Below are positions 16,965-25,344 of a stretch of DNA of 64,000 bases, piece after piece. Numbering within the stretch: the first letter of the stretch is position 1; each line of letters starts with the position of its first letter. The position numbers and the translations under genes are program-made. Origin of the DNA: Rhodococcoides kyotonense (GTDB lineage Bacteria > Actinomycetota > Actinomycetes > Mycobacteriales > Mycobacteriaceae); the NCBI RefSeq assembly GCF_001645385.1, contig NZ_LVHI01000017.1, forward strand, positions 16,714 through 80,713. The letters are read 5' to 3'. A model generated the notes under the pieces. The model was not told the DNA's origin. It ran no database searches and worked only from the letters and a program-made list of their open reading frames with translations.

Positions 16965-17675
16965 ATGACTCACGTTCAGCCAGGTCGAGAGGCTGTTCAG
17001 CTCGACTCGGGCATGTCCAAGACGCTGCATCACGGCCTCGTCGTTCTGGAATTGCTGGCCGAGCGACCGAACGGTCTCTCGATCACGGAGATCGCCGACG
17101 GCATCGGGGTGCATCGCACGGTCGCTCATCGACTCGTGCGGACGTTGGAAGCGCACCATCTGTGTCGGCGCGACGACTTCAAGCGAATCACGTTGGGCGC
17201 CGGTCTCGTCGCGCTCGCCGAACCCGTCGAGCAGGATTTGCGGACCGTGGCGCGCCCGGTGCTCGAAGAACTCGCCGATCAGCTCGGCGCGACGGTGCAC
17301 CTCGTCGTGCGCGAAAACAGTAGCGAGGTACGGGCATTGATGGTCGTCGAGCCGCGCGGAGCGAAGGTGCACGTCGCGTTCAAGGGCGGCCAGGTGGACC
17401 CGATCGACCGAGGCTCGGCAGGTTTGGCGATGTTGGCATCGTTGCCGGCCGTGGAAGGCGAGCGCGAGGAAGTGACCCGGGCCCGCGCCGTTGGCTACGC
17501 GGTCACCCAGGGTGAGGTCATTCCGTCGGTAGGTGGTGTGTCAGCGGTGATTCCGGGCCGCCGCGGGGACGCGTTGGCAAGCCTCGGCGCATCAGTCTTC
17601 GAGATCGACGACGAGAAGCGCCTCGGTGCAGCGGTCGTCGCCGCGGCGGCACAGTTGGGGCGGTTGTTGCGTTAG
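16965..17675 (+). CDS. IclR-family transcriptional regulator
   Basis: 236 aa. The N-terminal winged helix is clear (KTLHHGLVVLELLAERPNGL, then TEIADGIGVHRTVAHRLVRTL), followed by an effector domain of about 150 residues (VARPVLEELADQLGATVHLV). The effector domain is a little shorter than usual, and its metal/ligand-loop positions are not obvious. It is divergent from the SDR/flavoprotein/MFS/monooxygenase operon, with an inverted repeat in the 160-bp gap, so it probably controls that operon in response to the aromatic or alicyclic substrate. It meets fahA tail to tail, sharing 4 bp. Confidence 0.88.
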   Translation: MTHVQPGREAVQLDSGMSKTLHHGLVVLELLAERPNGLSITEIADGIGVHRTVAHRLVRTLEAHHLCRRDDFKRITLGAGLVALAEPVEQDLRTVARPVLEELADQLGATVHLVVRENSSEVRALMVVEPRGAKVHVAFKGGQVDPIDRGSAGLAMLASLPAVEGEREEVTRARAVGYAVTQGEVIPSVGGVSAVIPGRRGDALASLGASVFEIDDEKRLGAAVVAAAAQLGRLLR

Positions 17676-18838
17676 GCCGGAACGATACGGCCTCGGACGT
17701 CACCGAAGCCGATGCGGGGCCCGTTCGGTCCGGGTGCGCTGGCGGCGATGACGACGTCGTCGCCGTCCTCGAGGAACGTACGGGTCTCGTCGCCGAGTGA
17801 GACCGGTTCCCTTCCGCCCCAGGTCAGTTCGATGAATGCCCCGCGTTGGTGCTTCTCCGGACCGGAGATGGTGCCCGACGCGAACAGATCACCCGTGCGT
17901 GAGGTGGCGCCGTTGACGGTTTCGTGGGCGAGCATCTGGGCGGGGGACCAGTACATCTCGCGGTACGGCGGACGCGCGACGTCGTATCCGTTCCACGTGA
18001 CCGTCAGATCGATATCGAGTGCCCAGGACTGTGTTTCGCGCAGATACTCGAGCGGCTCGGGATCCTGCACAGGCGTCGAGACACGAGCCGCTTCGAGCGC
18101 GAGCAACGGCACGACCCACGGCGAGATCGACGTCGCAAAGCTCTTTCCGAGGTTCGGCCCCAGCGGAACGTATTCCCACGCCTGGATGTCGCGTGCGGAC
18201 CAGTCGTTGACGATCACAGCGCCGAACACATGCTCCGCGAACCGATCCGGGGTGATCGGTGCATCCGACGGGACGCCGACGACGAAGCCCATCTCGGCCT
18301 CGATGTCGAGGCGCGTGCTCGGACCGAAGGTCGGCGACGCCTCGTCGGGCGCTTTACGCTGGCCGTTCGGGCGCGTGATGTCCGTTCCGGACACGACGAC
18401 GGTGCCGGAGCGGCCGTGGTAGCCGACGGGGAGGTGCTTCCAGTTGGGCATCAACGGTTCCGAATCGGGCCGGAACAGACGACCCAGGTTGCTGGCGTGG
18501 TGCTCGGACGCGTAGAAGTCGACGTAGTCGGCGACGTCGAACGGCATGTGCATCGTGACCGTGTCGATTGGATGTACCGCGTGCGCCGGAACCGAATCGC
18601 CGGTGATGGCGTCGGTGATCGCGTCGCGAACCTCGACCCATCTCGTGCGGCCCTGGGCCATGAACGAATTCAACGACGCCTCGGCGAATACGTCGTCGTC
18701 CAGCGCAACGGCGAGGTCGACGACGTTGTCGCCGTAGCGGATTCCCACTCGCCGGTCCGTTCCTGCGGTGGAGAAGACACCGTAGGGCAGATTGTCGATT
18801 CCGAACTCGGAATCAGGAGAAATGTCGATGTGTGTCAT
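17672..18838 (-). CDS. fahA: Fumarylacetoacetase
   Basis: 388 aa. It has the eukaryotic-type FAH fold: an N-terminal SH3-like part (GVFSTAGTDRRVGIRYGDNV) and the catalytic metal-binding core with YVDFYASEHHASNLGRLFR, LPVGYHGRSGTVV, RLDIEAEMGFVVG and VNDWSARDIQAWEYVPLGP. The Asp and Glu residues of these blocks bind Ca/Mg, and the His of YASEHH corresponds to the catalytic His. It hydrolyses fumarylacetoacetate to fumarate and acetoacetate, the last step of homogentisate degradation. It is the third gene after hmgA; a hairpin (18858-18897) in the 55-bp gap may reduce read-through into it. Confidence 0.95.
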   Translation of the reverse strand: MTHIDISPDSEFGIDNLPYGVFSTAGTDRRVGIRYGDNVVDLAVALDDDVFAEASLNSFMAQGRTRWVEVRDAITDAITGDSVPAHAVHPIDTVTMHMPFDVADYVDFYASEHHASNLGRLFRPDSEPLMPNWKHLPVGYHGRSGTVVVSGTDITRPNGQRKAPDEASPTFGPSTRLDIEAEMGFVVGVPSDAPITPDRFAEHVFGAVIVNDWSARDIQAWEYVPLGPNLGKSFATSISPWVVPLLALEAARVSTPVQDPEPLEYLRETQSWALDIDLTVTWNGYDVARPPYREMYWSPAQMLAHETVNGATSRTGDLFASGTISGPEKHQRGAFIELTWGGREPVSLGDETRTFLEDGDDVVIAASAPGPNGPRIGFGDVRGRIVPA

Positions 18839-18857
18839 GAAGGCTCCTTCGGAGCTC

Positions 18858-18897
18858 GTGAGCAGAAATGTGTAGAGGGCTATACATTCGCGCTCAC
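18858..18897. terminator. Imperfect hairpin between the uncharacterised hmg gene and fahA (family member c)
   Basis: GTGAGC pairs with GCTCAC and AATGT/TAG with CTA/ACATT, with mismatches between. It covers the TGA of the upstream gene (18894-18896) and lies 19 bp before the fahA start. It is related to hairpins at 10631 and 38848 and could attenuate fahA expression. Confidence 0.45.
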
Positions 18898-19685
18898 GTG
18901 GGGTCGATGAGTCCTAGTGCGACGAGGTCGTCGAGGGGTTCTTGGATACTGCAGGTACCGAACGACAGAAACACTCGCTCGGTGTCGATCGCAGCGACTT
19001 CCTTCGCGACGACGTCAGGATCGCGGATCGCGAGGATGCTGCTCAGTTCGTCCGTCCCGGCGCCCCCTGCCGCGGCCTGCGCTGCCAGCAGCACGTTGAG
19101 ATAGCCGTGTTGTTCGAAACCGTTGTCAGAGCCGGTGTTTCGGATCGCGTGATGCAAACCTGCAGTGGCTTTGAACCGAATTCCGCGACGCGACGCCTCG
19201 GCGATTCCGGCGGCCAGTTCCGCTTCACCCGGATACAGATCGGCCGTGACGCCTCCGGTGCGGAACTTCGCGCGGTAGCCGCGGCGTTCGACCGCGTCGA
19301 GGATCTCGGGTCGACGGTCGTCGCGGGGGATTTCAACGTAGACGTCGATGCCGCCACCGACGTCGTCGAGTGCACTCAGGTCGGTGCCGTCGGGAATCGC
19401 CACCTCGACAGCGACGACGGATACGCCCGAGATCGACTGCGCGGCTTCGATTCCGGGGACAACGCTCGACGGGCCCCCGGGCGCCGTGAGCGAGACGCGC
19501 ACCGGCGACGGGACCGACGTCAGTTCACGCAGCCGGGGAATCGGAAACACGAACGGTCCGACGAGATCTGCAAAGGCCGCGTCGCGGTAGCCGAGGTGCT
19601 GCGGCACCGCGGCGCCCAGAGGTGCATTGCCGGGCGGGAACAGTGCTGCGTCGTCGCACAGACCACGGAAGACAGCAGGGATCAC
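18894..19685 (-). CDS. Uncharacterised protein encoded between hmgA and fahA
   Basis: 263 aa from the GTG at 19685, whose bases overlap the hmgA stop (GTGA), the usual sign of coupling; a longer start at 19715 would lie inside hmgA. I do not recognise the family. The sequence alternates strands and helices in the manner of an alpha/beta barrel (VYVEIPRDDRRPEILDAVER, GYRAKFRTGG, GIRFKATAGLHHAIR), with conserved-looking Lys, Arg and His in these strand ends. It has no signal peptide and no resemblance to glutathione transferase or to mycothiol-dependent maleylpyruvate isomerase. Lying between the ring-cleavage dioxygenase and fumarylacetoacetase, it occupies the place where a maleylacetoacetate isomerase is expected; that function is only a hypothesis. 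Confidence 0.8.
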   Translation of the reverse strand: MIPAVFRGLCDDAALFPPGNAPLGAAVPQHLGYRDAAFADLVGPFVFPIPRLRELTSVPSPVRVSLTAPGGPSSVVPGIEAAQSISGVSVVAVEVAIPDGTDLSALDDVGGGIDVYVEIPRDDRRPEILDAVERRGYRAKFRTGGVTADLYPGEAELAAGIAEASRRGIRFKATAGLHHAIRNTGSDNGFEQHGYLNVLLAAQAAAGGAGTDELSSILAIRDPDVVAKEVAAIDTERVFLSFGTCSIQEPLDDLVALGLIDPT

Positions 19686-20875
19686 GACGCGGGTCCCCTG
19701 CCGGCCCACGTCCATGCGTACGCGGTGTCCTCGCAGGCGAGCGCGCCTTCGCCGAGTTCGAGCGGCCGGAACGTGTCGACCATGACGGCGAGCTCGTCGA
19801 AGAACTCGACGCCGATGCTGCGTTCGTACGCGCCGGGTTGCGGGCCGTGTGCATGGCCGCCGGGGTGGATCGAGATCGAGCCCTGTCCGATACCCGAACC
19901 CTTGCGGGCTTCGTAGTCACCACCGACGTAGAACATGATCTCGTCGGAATCGACGTTGGAGTGGTAGTACGGCACCGGAATCGACAACGGGTGGTAGTCG
20001 ACCTTGCGCGGCACGAAGTTGCAGATGACGAAATTGTCGCCCTCGAACGCCTGATGCGCAGGCGGCGGCTGGTGCACGCGACCGGTGATCGGCTCGTAGT
20101 CGGAAATGTTGAACGTGTACGGGTACAGGCAGCCGTCCCAGCCGACGACGTCGAACGGGTGGTTCGGGTAGACGTAGCGGGTGCCGACGATGCCGGTGGA
20201 GCCGCGGTGCTTGACGAGGACCTCGACGTCGGTGTCCTCGACGAGCAGCGGTTCGCTCGGCCCGTGCAGGTCGCGTTCGCAGAACGGTGCGTTCTCGAGA
20301 AGCTGGCCGTACTTCGACAGGTAGCGCTTCGGCGGCACGATGTGGCTGTTCGCCTCCATCGCGTAGGCGCGGACCTCGCCGTCGGGAACCCAGCGGTGCG
20401 TCGTCGCGCGGGGGATGAGTACGTAGTCGCCTTGACGTGCCTGCAGTGCGCCGAAGACGGTTTCGACCGTGGCGCTGCCGGATTCGACGTACACCATCTC
20501 GTCACCGATCGAATTGCGATACAGCGGCGACGGTTTCGCTGCGACGACGTACGAGATGCGGATGTCGGCATTGCCGAGAATCAGACGACGGCCGGTTACC
20601 ACATCGGTCTCCGCGACGACCTCCGGCGGGAAGAGATCGTGCAGCTTCAGGTGGCGCGGCTTGAGCGGGTGGTTCGGCGTCGTCGACTGATCGGACAACT
20701 CCCAGACCGTCGCATCGACGATCGCCGACGGGATGTGGCGGTGATAGAGCAACGACGAATCGGAGGAGAAGCCCTCCTCGCCCATCAGCTCCTCGTAGTA
20801 CAAACCGCCGTCGGGAGTCCGATGCTGCGTGTGACGCTTCGGCGGTACCGATCCGAGTTGCCGGTAGTAGGCCAC
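19682..20875 (-). CDS. hmgA: Homogentisate 1,2-dioxygenase
   Basis: 397 aa from the GTG at 20875, preceded by TAGGAG. Cupin-type blocks typical of HmgA are present: MAYYRQLGSVPPKRHTQHR at the start, YRNSIGDEMVYVESGSATVE, DYVLIPRATTHRW and, towards the C-terminus, PYYHSNVDSDEIMFYVGG and HPGGHAHGPQPG. The His and Glu of the last two blocks bind the catalytic Fe(II). It opens the ring of homogentisate to maleylacetoacetate. It is shorter than the ~430-440 aa proteobacterial enzymes, as is common in actinobacteria. It heads the hmgA-(unknown)-fahA operon; a MarR regulator gene lies 79 bp upstream on the same strand. Confidence 0.95.
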   Translation of the reverse strand: MAYYRQLGSVPPKRHTQHRTPDGGLYYEELMGEEGFSSDSSLLYHRHIPSAIVDATVWELSDQSTTPNHPLKPRHLKLHDLFPPEVVAETDVVTGRRLILGNADIRISYVVAAKPSPLYRNSIGDEMVYVESGSATVETVFGALQARQGDYVLIPRATTHRWVPDGEVRAYAMEANSHIVPPKRYLSKYGQLLENAPFCERDLHGPSEPLLVEDTDVEVLVKHRGSTGIVGTRYVYPNHPFDVVGWDGCLYPYTFNISDYEPITGRVHQPPPAHQAFEGDNFVICNFVPRKVDYHPLSIPVPYYHSNVDSDEIMFYVGGDYEARKGSGIGQGSISIHPGGHAHGPQPGAYERSIGVEFFDELAVMVDTFRPLELGEGALACEDTAYAWTWAGRGPAS

Positions 20876-20915
20876 GGGAATCTCCTAGATGTGTCCAGAG
20901 CTGATAATAAACACA

Positions 20916-20925
20916 TTAACTAGTT
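20916..20925. promoter_or_regulatory. TTAACTAGTT element upstream of hmgA
   Basis: It sits 41 bp before the hmgA start in an unusually AT-rich stretch and contains the 8-bp palindrome AACTAGTT. Its TTAACTA core recurs (minus strand) at 21510-21516 upstream of the MarR gene. It is a candidate MarR site, low confidence. Confidence 0.3.
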
Positions 20926-20954
20926 GGACGTGACCCACGCAACCCCTCAGGGCG

Positions 20955-21482
20955 TCAGTTGCGCCCTCTGACATCGAACTGGCTGCGGTTGGTGATCAGC
21001 TTGTTCAGGAGCATCACCAGAATGCGCTGCTCGGGCTCGGTCAGCACGCTCGCCCATGCGTTCTCGCGTTCGTTCTGGTCGGCGAAGGACTCGACCATGC
21101 GGGCGTGGCCCTCCTCGGTGAGTGCGAGACGCACCGAGCGGCCGTCCGTTTCGTCCGGGGTGCGTGCGAGCAGGCCGTCGGAGATGAGGGTTTTCGACAG
21201 ATTCGACACCGCGGCACGGCTCATGCCGGTCAGTTCGGCTGCGCGTTTCGGTTCGATCGGGCCGGCCAGCCACGTCACGAACAGCAGACGGAACGACGAC
21301 CAGGACCAGCCGCGCGGCCGATGGATGGATGCCTCGAGGTCGTACGTGACGATGTTCGACGCGCGGTTCAGTGTCAGCAGTACCTCGGTGGCGAGCTGGT
21401 GCTCGAAACCGTATTCGGACGCGAGCTTGGTGTTGGCGGTCTCGATGAACGACCAGAAATCGGGTTCGGCGGAATCGGTCAC
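20955..21482 (-). CDS. MarR-family transcriptional regulator
   Basis: 175 aa from a GTG at 21482. The winged helix is PIEPKRAAELTGMSRAAVSN followed by LSKTLISDGLLARTPDETDGRSVRLALTEEG, the standard MarR recognition helix and wing. Long helices at either end form the dimer interface. It precedes hmgA on the same strand with a 79-bp AT-rich gap, so it is the likely local regulator of homogentisate catabolism, responding to a phenolic ligand. TTAACTA-type sequences are found both before this gene and before hmgA. Confidence 0.88.
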   Translation of the reverse strand: MTDSAEPDFWSFIETANTKLASEYGFEHQLATEVLLTLNRASNIVTYDLEASIHRPRGWSWSSFRLLFVTWLAGPIEPKRAAELTGMSRAAVSNLSKTLISDGLLARTPDETDGRSVRLALTEEGHARMVESFADQNERENAWASVLTEPEQRILVMLLNKLITNRSQFDVRGRN

Positions 21483-21508
21483 CCGACCACTGTAGTCAGT
21501 GACGGCAT

Positions 21509-21516
21509 TTAGTTAA
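21509..21516. promoter_or_regulatory. TTAGTTAA element upstream of the MarR gene
   Basis: It lies 27 bp before the MarR start in an AT-rich gap that also holds GATATATC. Its reverse complement shares seven bases with the element at 20916. It is a candidate autoregulatory site; chance is possible. Confidence 0.25.
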
Positions 21517-21524
21517 CAGATATA

Positions 21525-21938
21525 TCAAGCGTCGTCGCGCGACACGGTGCGGTTCGCGATGAGCCACCGGCCGTCCCGGAGAACGACGCGATCGTGCACG
21601 GCGGTGAAGCGAACGATTCGCGTGTCACCGCCGCGGGGAGTCGCGACGATCTGCAGGTAGCAGTCGACGGTCAGTTCGTCGTCGGTCACGCGGTCGATCG
21701 CCAGGTTCGTGAAGACGTGGCGACGCCTCTCCTGGGCATCCGCTGCGCTGTCGGAGAACCGTTGCGCGAAAGCGGTCAGGGCTGCGGTACCGACCTCGGG
21801 TTCGGGGTAGCTGGGCGAATCGAAGACGCCGTCCCCGGTGAACGTGGCGGCCCACTCGGCCGCTCGCCCCGAATCGATCGCGTGACTCTGGCGACCGTAG
21901 AGCAGCTGGACGGCGACGGCGGTGGCGGTATCGATCAT
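21525..21938 (-). CDS. SnoaL/NTF2-fold protein, possible dehydratase or isomerase
   Basis: 137 aa. The cone-shaped NTF2 fold is recognisable: LLYGRQSHAIDSGRAAEWAATFTGDGVF at the N-terminus, RRHVFTNLAIDRVTDDELTV in the middle and VVLRDGRWLIANRTVSRDDA at the end. The same fold serves small dehydratases and isomerases (scytalone dehydratase, bile-acid 7alpha-dehydratase, ketosteroid isomerase) and the small subunits of ring-hydroxylating dioxygenases; the HVFTN block resembles the dehydratase group. The gene stands alone, but an operator-like repeat upstream (21968-21994) copies the one before the SDR/flavoprotein operon, so it probably belongs to that pathway. Confidence 0.75.
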   Translation of the reverse strand: MIDTATAVAVQLLYGRQSHAIDSGRAAEWAATFTGDGVFDSPSYPEPEVGTAALTAFAQRFSDSAADAQERRRHVFTNLAIDRVTDDELTVDCYLQIVATPRGGDTRIVRFTAVHDRVVLRDGRWLIANRTVSRDDA

Positions 21939-21967
21939 CGGTGTAGTCCTCGAATCCGACGGCGTTG

Positions 21968-21994
21968 GTGCGATAAGCGCACGCGCAGTGCGAT
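21968..21994. promoter_or_regulatory. Second copy of the IclR-type operator-like repeat
   Basis: GTGCGATAA, CGCACGC and a distal GTGCGAT match the element at 16888-16914 at 23 of 27 positions with identical spacing. It ends 30 bp before the start of the SnoaL-fold gene, a position suited to transcriptional control. Confidence 0.55.
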
Positions 21995-22074
21995 TGAACG
22001 CGTCGAGAGTATGTCGGTGCCTCGAGTAGGGTCAAGTAGCCGGATCGGGGAGAAGCGGAAAGCGGGGAACGACG

Positions 22075-25000
22075 TTGGTACTGAAGGTTCATCGCGCGGC
22101 TCGGTCCAGCGCGCTCGCCTCCGGGCTGGTCGAGGTTCTGTCCACCCCGCTCGCCGATCCCTTCGTCGCCGAGGTCGTCGCCGTGCCTGCACGTGGTGTG
22201 GAGCGGTGGTTGACGCAACGGCTGTCGATGTCGCTCGGCTCGTCCAAGGCCGACGGAATCTCCGCCAACGTCCAATTTCCCTCGCCCGCATCACTTGTCG
22301 ATCAGGCTCTTGCTGCGGTCGACGGGCTCGACGCAGACCAGGACCCCTGGGCCAGAGGCCGGATGCTGTGGACGATTCTGCAACTCGTCGACGAGTCTCT
22401 GGGGCAGCCGTGGTGTTCGGTACTGGCTGCCCATCTCGGCCACGGTGTCGACGAGGAGCGAGCGGGACGGCGTTGGTCCACCGCGGCGCACCTGGCCGAT
22501 CTGTTCCGAAGCTACGCCGCCGATCGGCCGTCCATGCTCGTCGACTGGGCTGCAGGCGTCGACACCGACGGGCTGGGTGTATCGCTGACGCCGGACCTTC
22601 TCTGGCAGGCGGAGTTGTGGCGGGCGGTGCGGGCACGGATCGATTCGCCGAGTCCGGCGGAACGGTTGGAGCCCAGTTGCGCTGCGCTCGTTGCCGATCC
22701 GTCGGTTCTGGACTTGCCGGAAAGAATCTCGCTCTTCGGCCCCACCCGCCTGACCACCGATCAGCTTCGGGTGATCGCCGCGATAGCGGATCGACGCGAC
22801 GTCCACATGTGGATTCCGCATCCCAGCCCTGCGATGTGGGACGGTCTGACCGCGGCGCCCCGACCGCGTCGTCGGCGCGAGGACCGGTCGGCCGTCGCAG
22901 TGTCGCATCCCCTGCTGTCGAGCCTGGCCCGTGATGTTCGCGAACTGCAGGGGCGACTCACGAGTCTCGACGTCGCGATCGATCATTCCGTCGTGCCGGA
23001 CGACGCGACGCGTGCGACGCTGCTCGGGCGGGTGCAGTCCGACATCGCACACGACCGGACACCGACCCGTTCCGCGGAACCGGACGGCACCATCGCGGTA
23101 CACGCCTGCCACGGCGCACCGAGACAGGTGGAAGTACTTCGTGAATCCCTGCTGCGCCTGTTCGACGAGGATCCGACGTTGCAACCACGCGACGTTCTGG
23201 TGATGTGCCCCGACGTCGAGACCTATGCGCCGCTGGTGCGGGCTACGTTCGGACAGCGTGGGCTCGGACATCCGGGACATGAATTGAGGGTTCGTCTCGC
23301 CGACCGCGGTCTGCGGCAGACCAATCCGTTGCTGGCAGTCGTCGCGGCGTTGCTCGACCTTGCCGTCGACCGGGTCACGGCAAGTCAGGTGCTGGACCTC
23401 GCGGCCTTCGAGCCTGTGCGACTGAGGTTTTCGTTCAGCGACGACGACCTGGAACGGCTACGTGAGTGGACGCAGGCATCCGGTGCGCGGTGGGGGATCA
23501 ATTCGCGCCAACGCACGAGATACGGGCTGGGCGACTTCGGTCAGAACACCTTCAATTTCGCGATGGACCGGCTGCTGCTCGGCGTCGCCGCCGACGAGAC
23601 CGCGCACGAATGGCTCGACCTCGCTCTTCCGCTGGACGACGTGGACGGCAACGACATCGATCTCGCCGGAAGACTTGCGGAATTCGTCGACAGGCTCGCC
23701 GTCGTCGTGCGGGATCTGCAGGGGCCGCAGGCGACAGCGAGGTGGCGAACCGCTCTCGTGCGTGCGCTCGACCTGCTCACCGACACGACCAGTGCTCAGT
23801 CCTGGCAACGGGTACAAGCGCTTCGAGAACTGCACGACGCGACCCAGCACGGTGACGAATCCGAACTCCGGCTGGCCGATGTGCGCGCGATGCTCACGCG
23901 GGCGCTGGCCGGACGACCGTCGCGTGCCAACTTCCGTACCGGAGAGCTGACCGTGTGCACGATGGTGCCGATGCGCTCGGTTCCGCACCGGGTCGTCGTG
24001 CTCCTCGGTCTCGACGACGAGGTATTTCCCCGCGCGGGTGGCGTCGACGGCGACGACATCATGGCGCGCAATCCAGCTCCCGGTGAACGCGACGTTCGCA
24101 GCGAGGACCGCCAACTGTTGCTCGACGCGGTGATGTCGGCAGGAGAGAAGTTGCTGCTGTTCTACACCGGCGCCGACCCGGTGACCGGGATGGTCAAGCC
24201 GCCCGCGATTCCGCTCAGCGAATTGCTCGACGTCGTCTCCACCACGGCCGGCGCCGACGTGGTGCGTCGGCACCCGCTGCAGCCGTTCGACGCGCGGAAC
24301 TTCGACCCGCGCGCACCCCTCAGTTACGACCGTGCAGCGCTGGACGGCGCGCGTGCAGCGGAGCAGGAACCCGTACCCGCACCGGCATTCCTGGACGCTC
24401 CTCTGCCACCGAGGCAATCCGGCGACATCGATCTGAACGACCTCATCGCCTTCGTCGAGCATCCGATCGCGGCATTTATCAAGCAGCGCATCGGAATTCG
24501 AGTGCCCGATCTCGAGGACGACGTGTCCGATTCGTTGACAGTCGCGCTGGACGGGCTGCAGAAGTGGGACATCGGCGACCGGATGTTGGCCGAGAGGTTG
24601 GCAGGAACTCGGGTCGAGGATTTCCGCGCTGCGGAATGGCGTCGGGGAACGCTGCCGCCGTTCGCACTCGGGGAGGCGCAGCTGCAGGACATCACCCGGG
24701 GTGTCGATGCGCTGGTCGAGGTCGCCGAAGACGTGCACGGCGGTGATCCGGACGTTCTCGACATCTCGATCCGTCTCGAATCGGGGCGGCGTATCACCGG
24801 TACCGTCACCGGAATTCACGGCAGCACGATTGCCAGGACGTCGTACTCGCGGCTGGCAGCGAAACATCGCATCGCCGCGTGGGTGCGGGTGCTCGCCGCC
24901 CAGGTTCAGGACGATTCACGTCGGTGGACGGCCGTCACCACGGGCCGAGGACCGGGTCGTCGTGCAGCGTGGCGGTCGACGATCGACGCGCCGATGGATT

Positions 25001-25344
25001 CTCTGGACCAACTCGAGCGGCTCGTTCGACTGCGCGACGCCGGACTGGCGAGCCCATTGCCGGTCGGTCCTGCGGCGTCGGCTGCGTACGCAGAAAGGCG
25101 TTGTCGCGGTGCCTCTCCCGACGAAGCGATGGACGCCGCCGAGAAGGCCTGGAACGACAAGTTCGGCGACGTCACCGACAAGAGCATCGGCTATGTGTAC
25201 GCCGGCGCCCCGTTCACGGCCGTTTCCGACTCGCCGCCCCGTCCTGACCTGCCGCGATGGGGCGAGGAGACGACGGCGTTCGGAACGGTCGCATGTCAGT
25301 TGTGGAGTCCGCTTCTGGACGCCGAGACCGAGGGGCAGCCGTGA
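22075..25344 (+). CDS. recC: Exodeoxyribonuclease V subunit gamma (RecC)
   Basis: 1089 aa from a TTG with GGGGA upstream. The RecC/RecB-like inactive helicase layout is visible: VEVLSTPLADPFVAEVVAVP and GVERWLTQRLS at the start, PFARD-like region ATLLGRVQSDIAH, then DDVLVMCPDV-type block (QPRDVLVMCPDVETYAPLVRA), VVVLLGLDDEVFPR and LLLFYTGADPVTG, and a C-terminal nuclease-like domain without catalytic residues. RecC recognises Chi-like sites and holds RecB and RecD together in the RecBCD repair helicase-nuclease. Length is close to the E. coli protein (1122 aa). Its TGA overlaps the recB GTG. Confidence 0.93.
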   Translation: MVLKVHRAARSSALASGLVEVLSTPLADPFVAEVVAVPARGVERWLTQRLSMSLGSSKADGISANVQFPSPASLVDQALAAVDGLDADQDPWARGRMLWTILQLVDESLGQPWCSVLAAHLGHGVDEERAGRRWSTAAHLADLFRSYAADRPSMLVDWAAGVDTDGLGVSLTPDLLWQAELWRAVRARIDSPSPAERLEPSCAALVADPSVLDLPERISLFGPTRLTTDQLRVIAAIADRRDVHMWIPHPSPAMWDGLTAAPRPRRRREDRSAVAVSHPLLSSLARDVRELQGRLTSLDVAIDHSVVPDDATRATLLGRVQSDIAHDRTPTRSAEPDGTIAVHACHGAPRQVEVLRESLLRLFDEDPTLQPRDVLVMCPDVETYAPLVRATFGQRGLGHPGHELRVRLADRGLRQTNPLLAVVAALLDLAVDRVTASQVLDLAAFEPVRLRFSFSDDDLERLREWTQASGARWGINSRQRTRYGLGDFGQNTFNFAMDRLLLGVAADETAHEWLDLALPLDDVDGNDIDLAGRLAEFVDRLAVVVRDLQGPQATARWRTALVRALDLLTDTTSAQSWQRVQALRELHDATQHGDESELRLADVRAMLTRALAGRPSRANFRTGELTVCTMVPMRSVPHRVVVLLGLDDEVFPRAGGVDGDDIMARNPAPGERDVRSEDRQLLLDAVMSAGEKLLLFYTGADPVTGMVKPPAIPLSELLDVVSTTAGADVVRRHPLQPFDARNFDPRAPLSYDRAALDGARAAEQEPVPAPAFLDAPLPPRQSGDIDLNDLIAFVEHPIAAFIKQRIGIRVPDLEDDVSDSLTVALDGLQKWDIGDRMLAERLAGTRVEDFRAAEWRRGTLPPFALGEAQLQDITRGVDALVEVAEDVHGGDPDVLDISIRLESGRRITGTVTGIHGSTIARTSYSRLAAKHRIAAWVRVLAAQVQDDSRRWTAVTTGRGPGRRAAWRSTIDAPMDSLDQLERLVRLRDAGLASPLPVGPAASAAYAERRCRGASPDEAMDAAEKAWNDKFGDVTDKSIGYVYAGAPFTAVSDSPPRPDLPRWGEETTAFGTVACQLWSPLLDAETEGQP

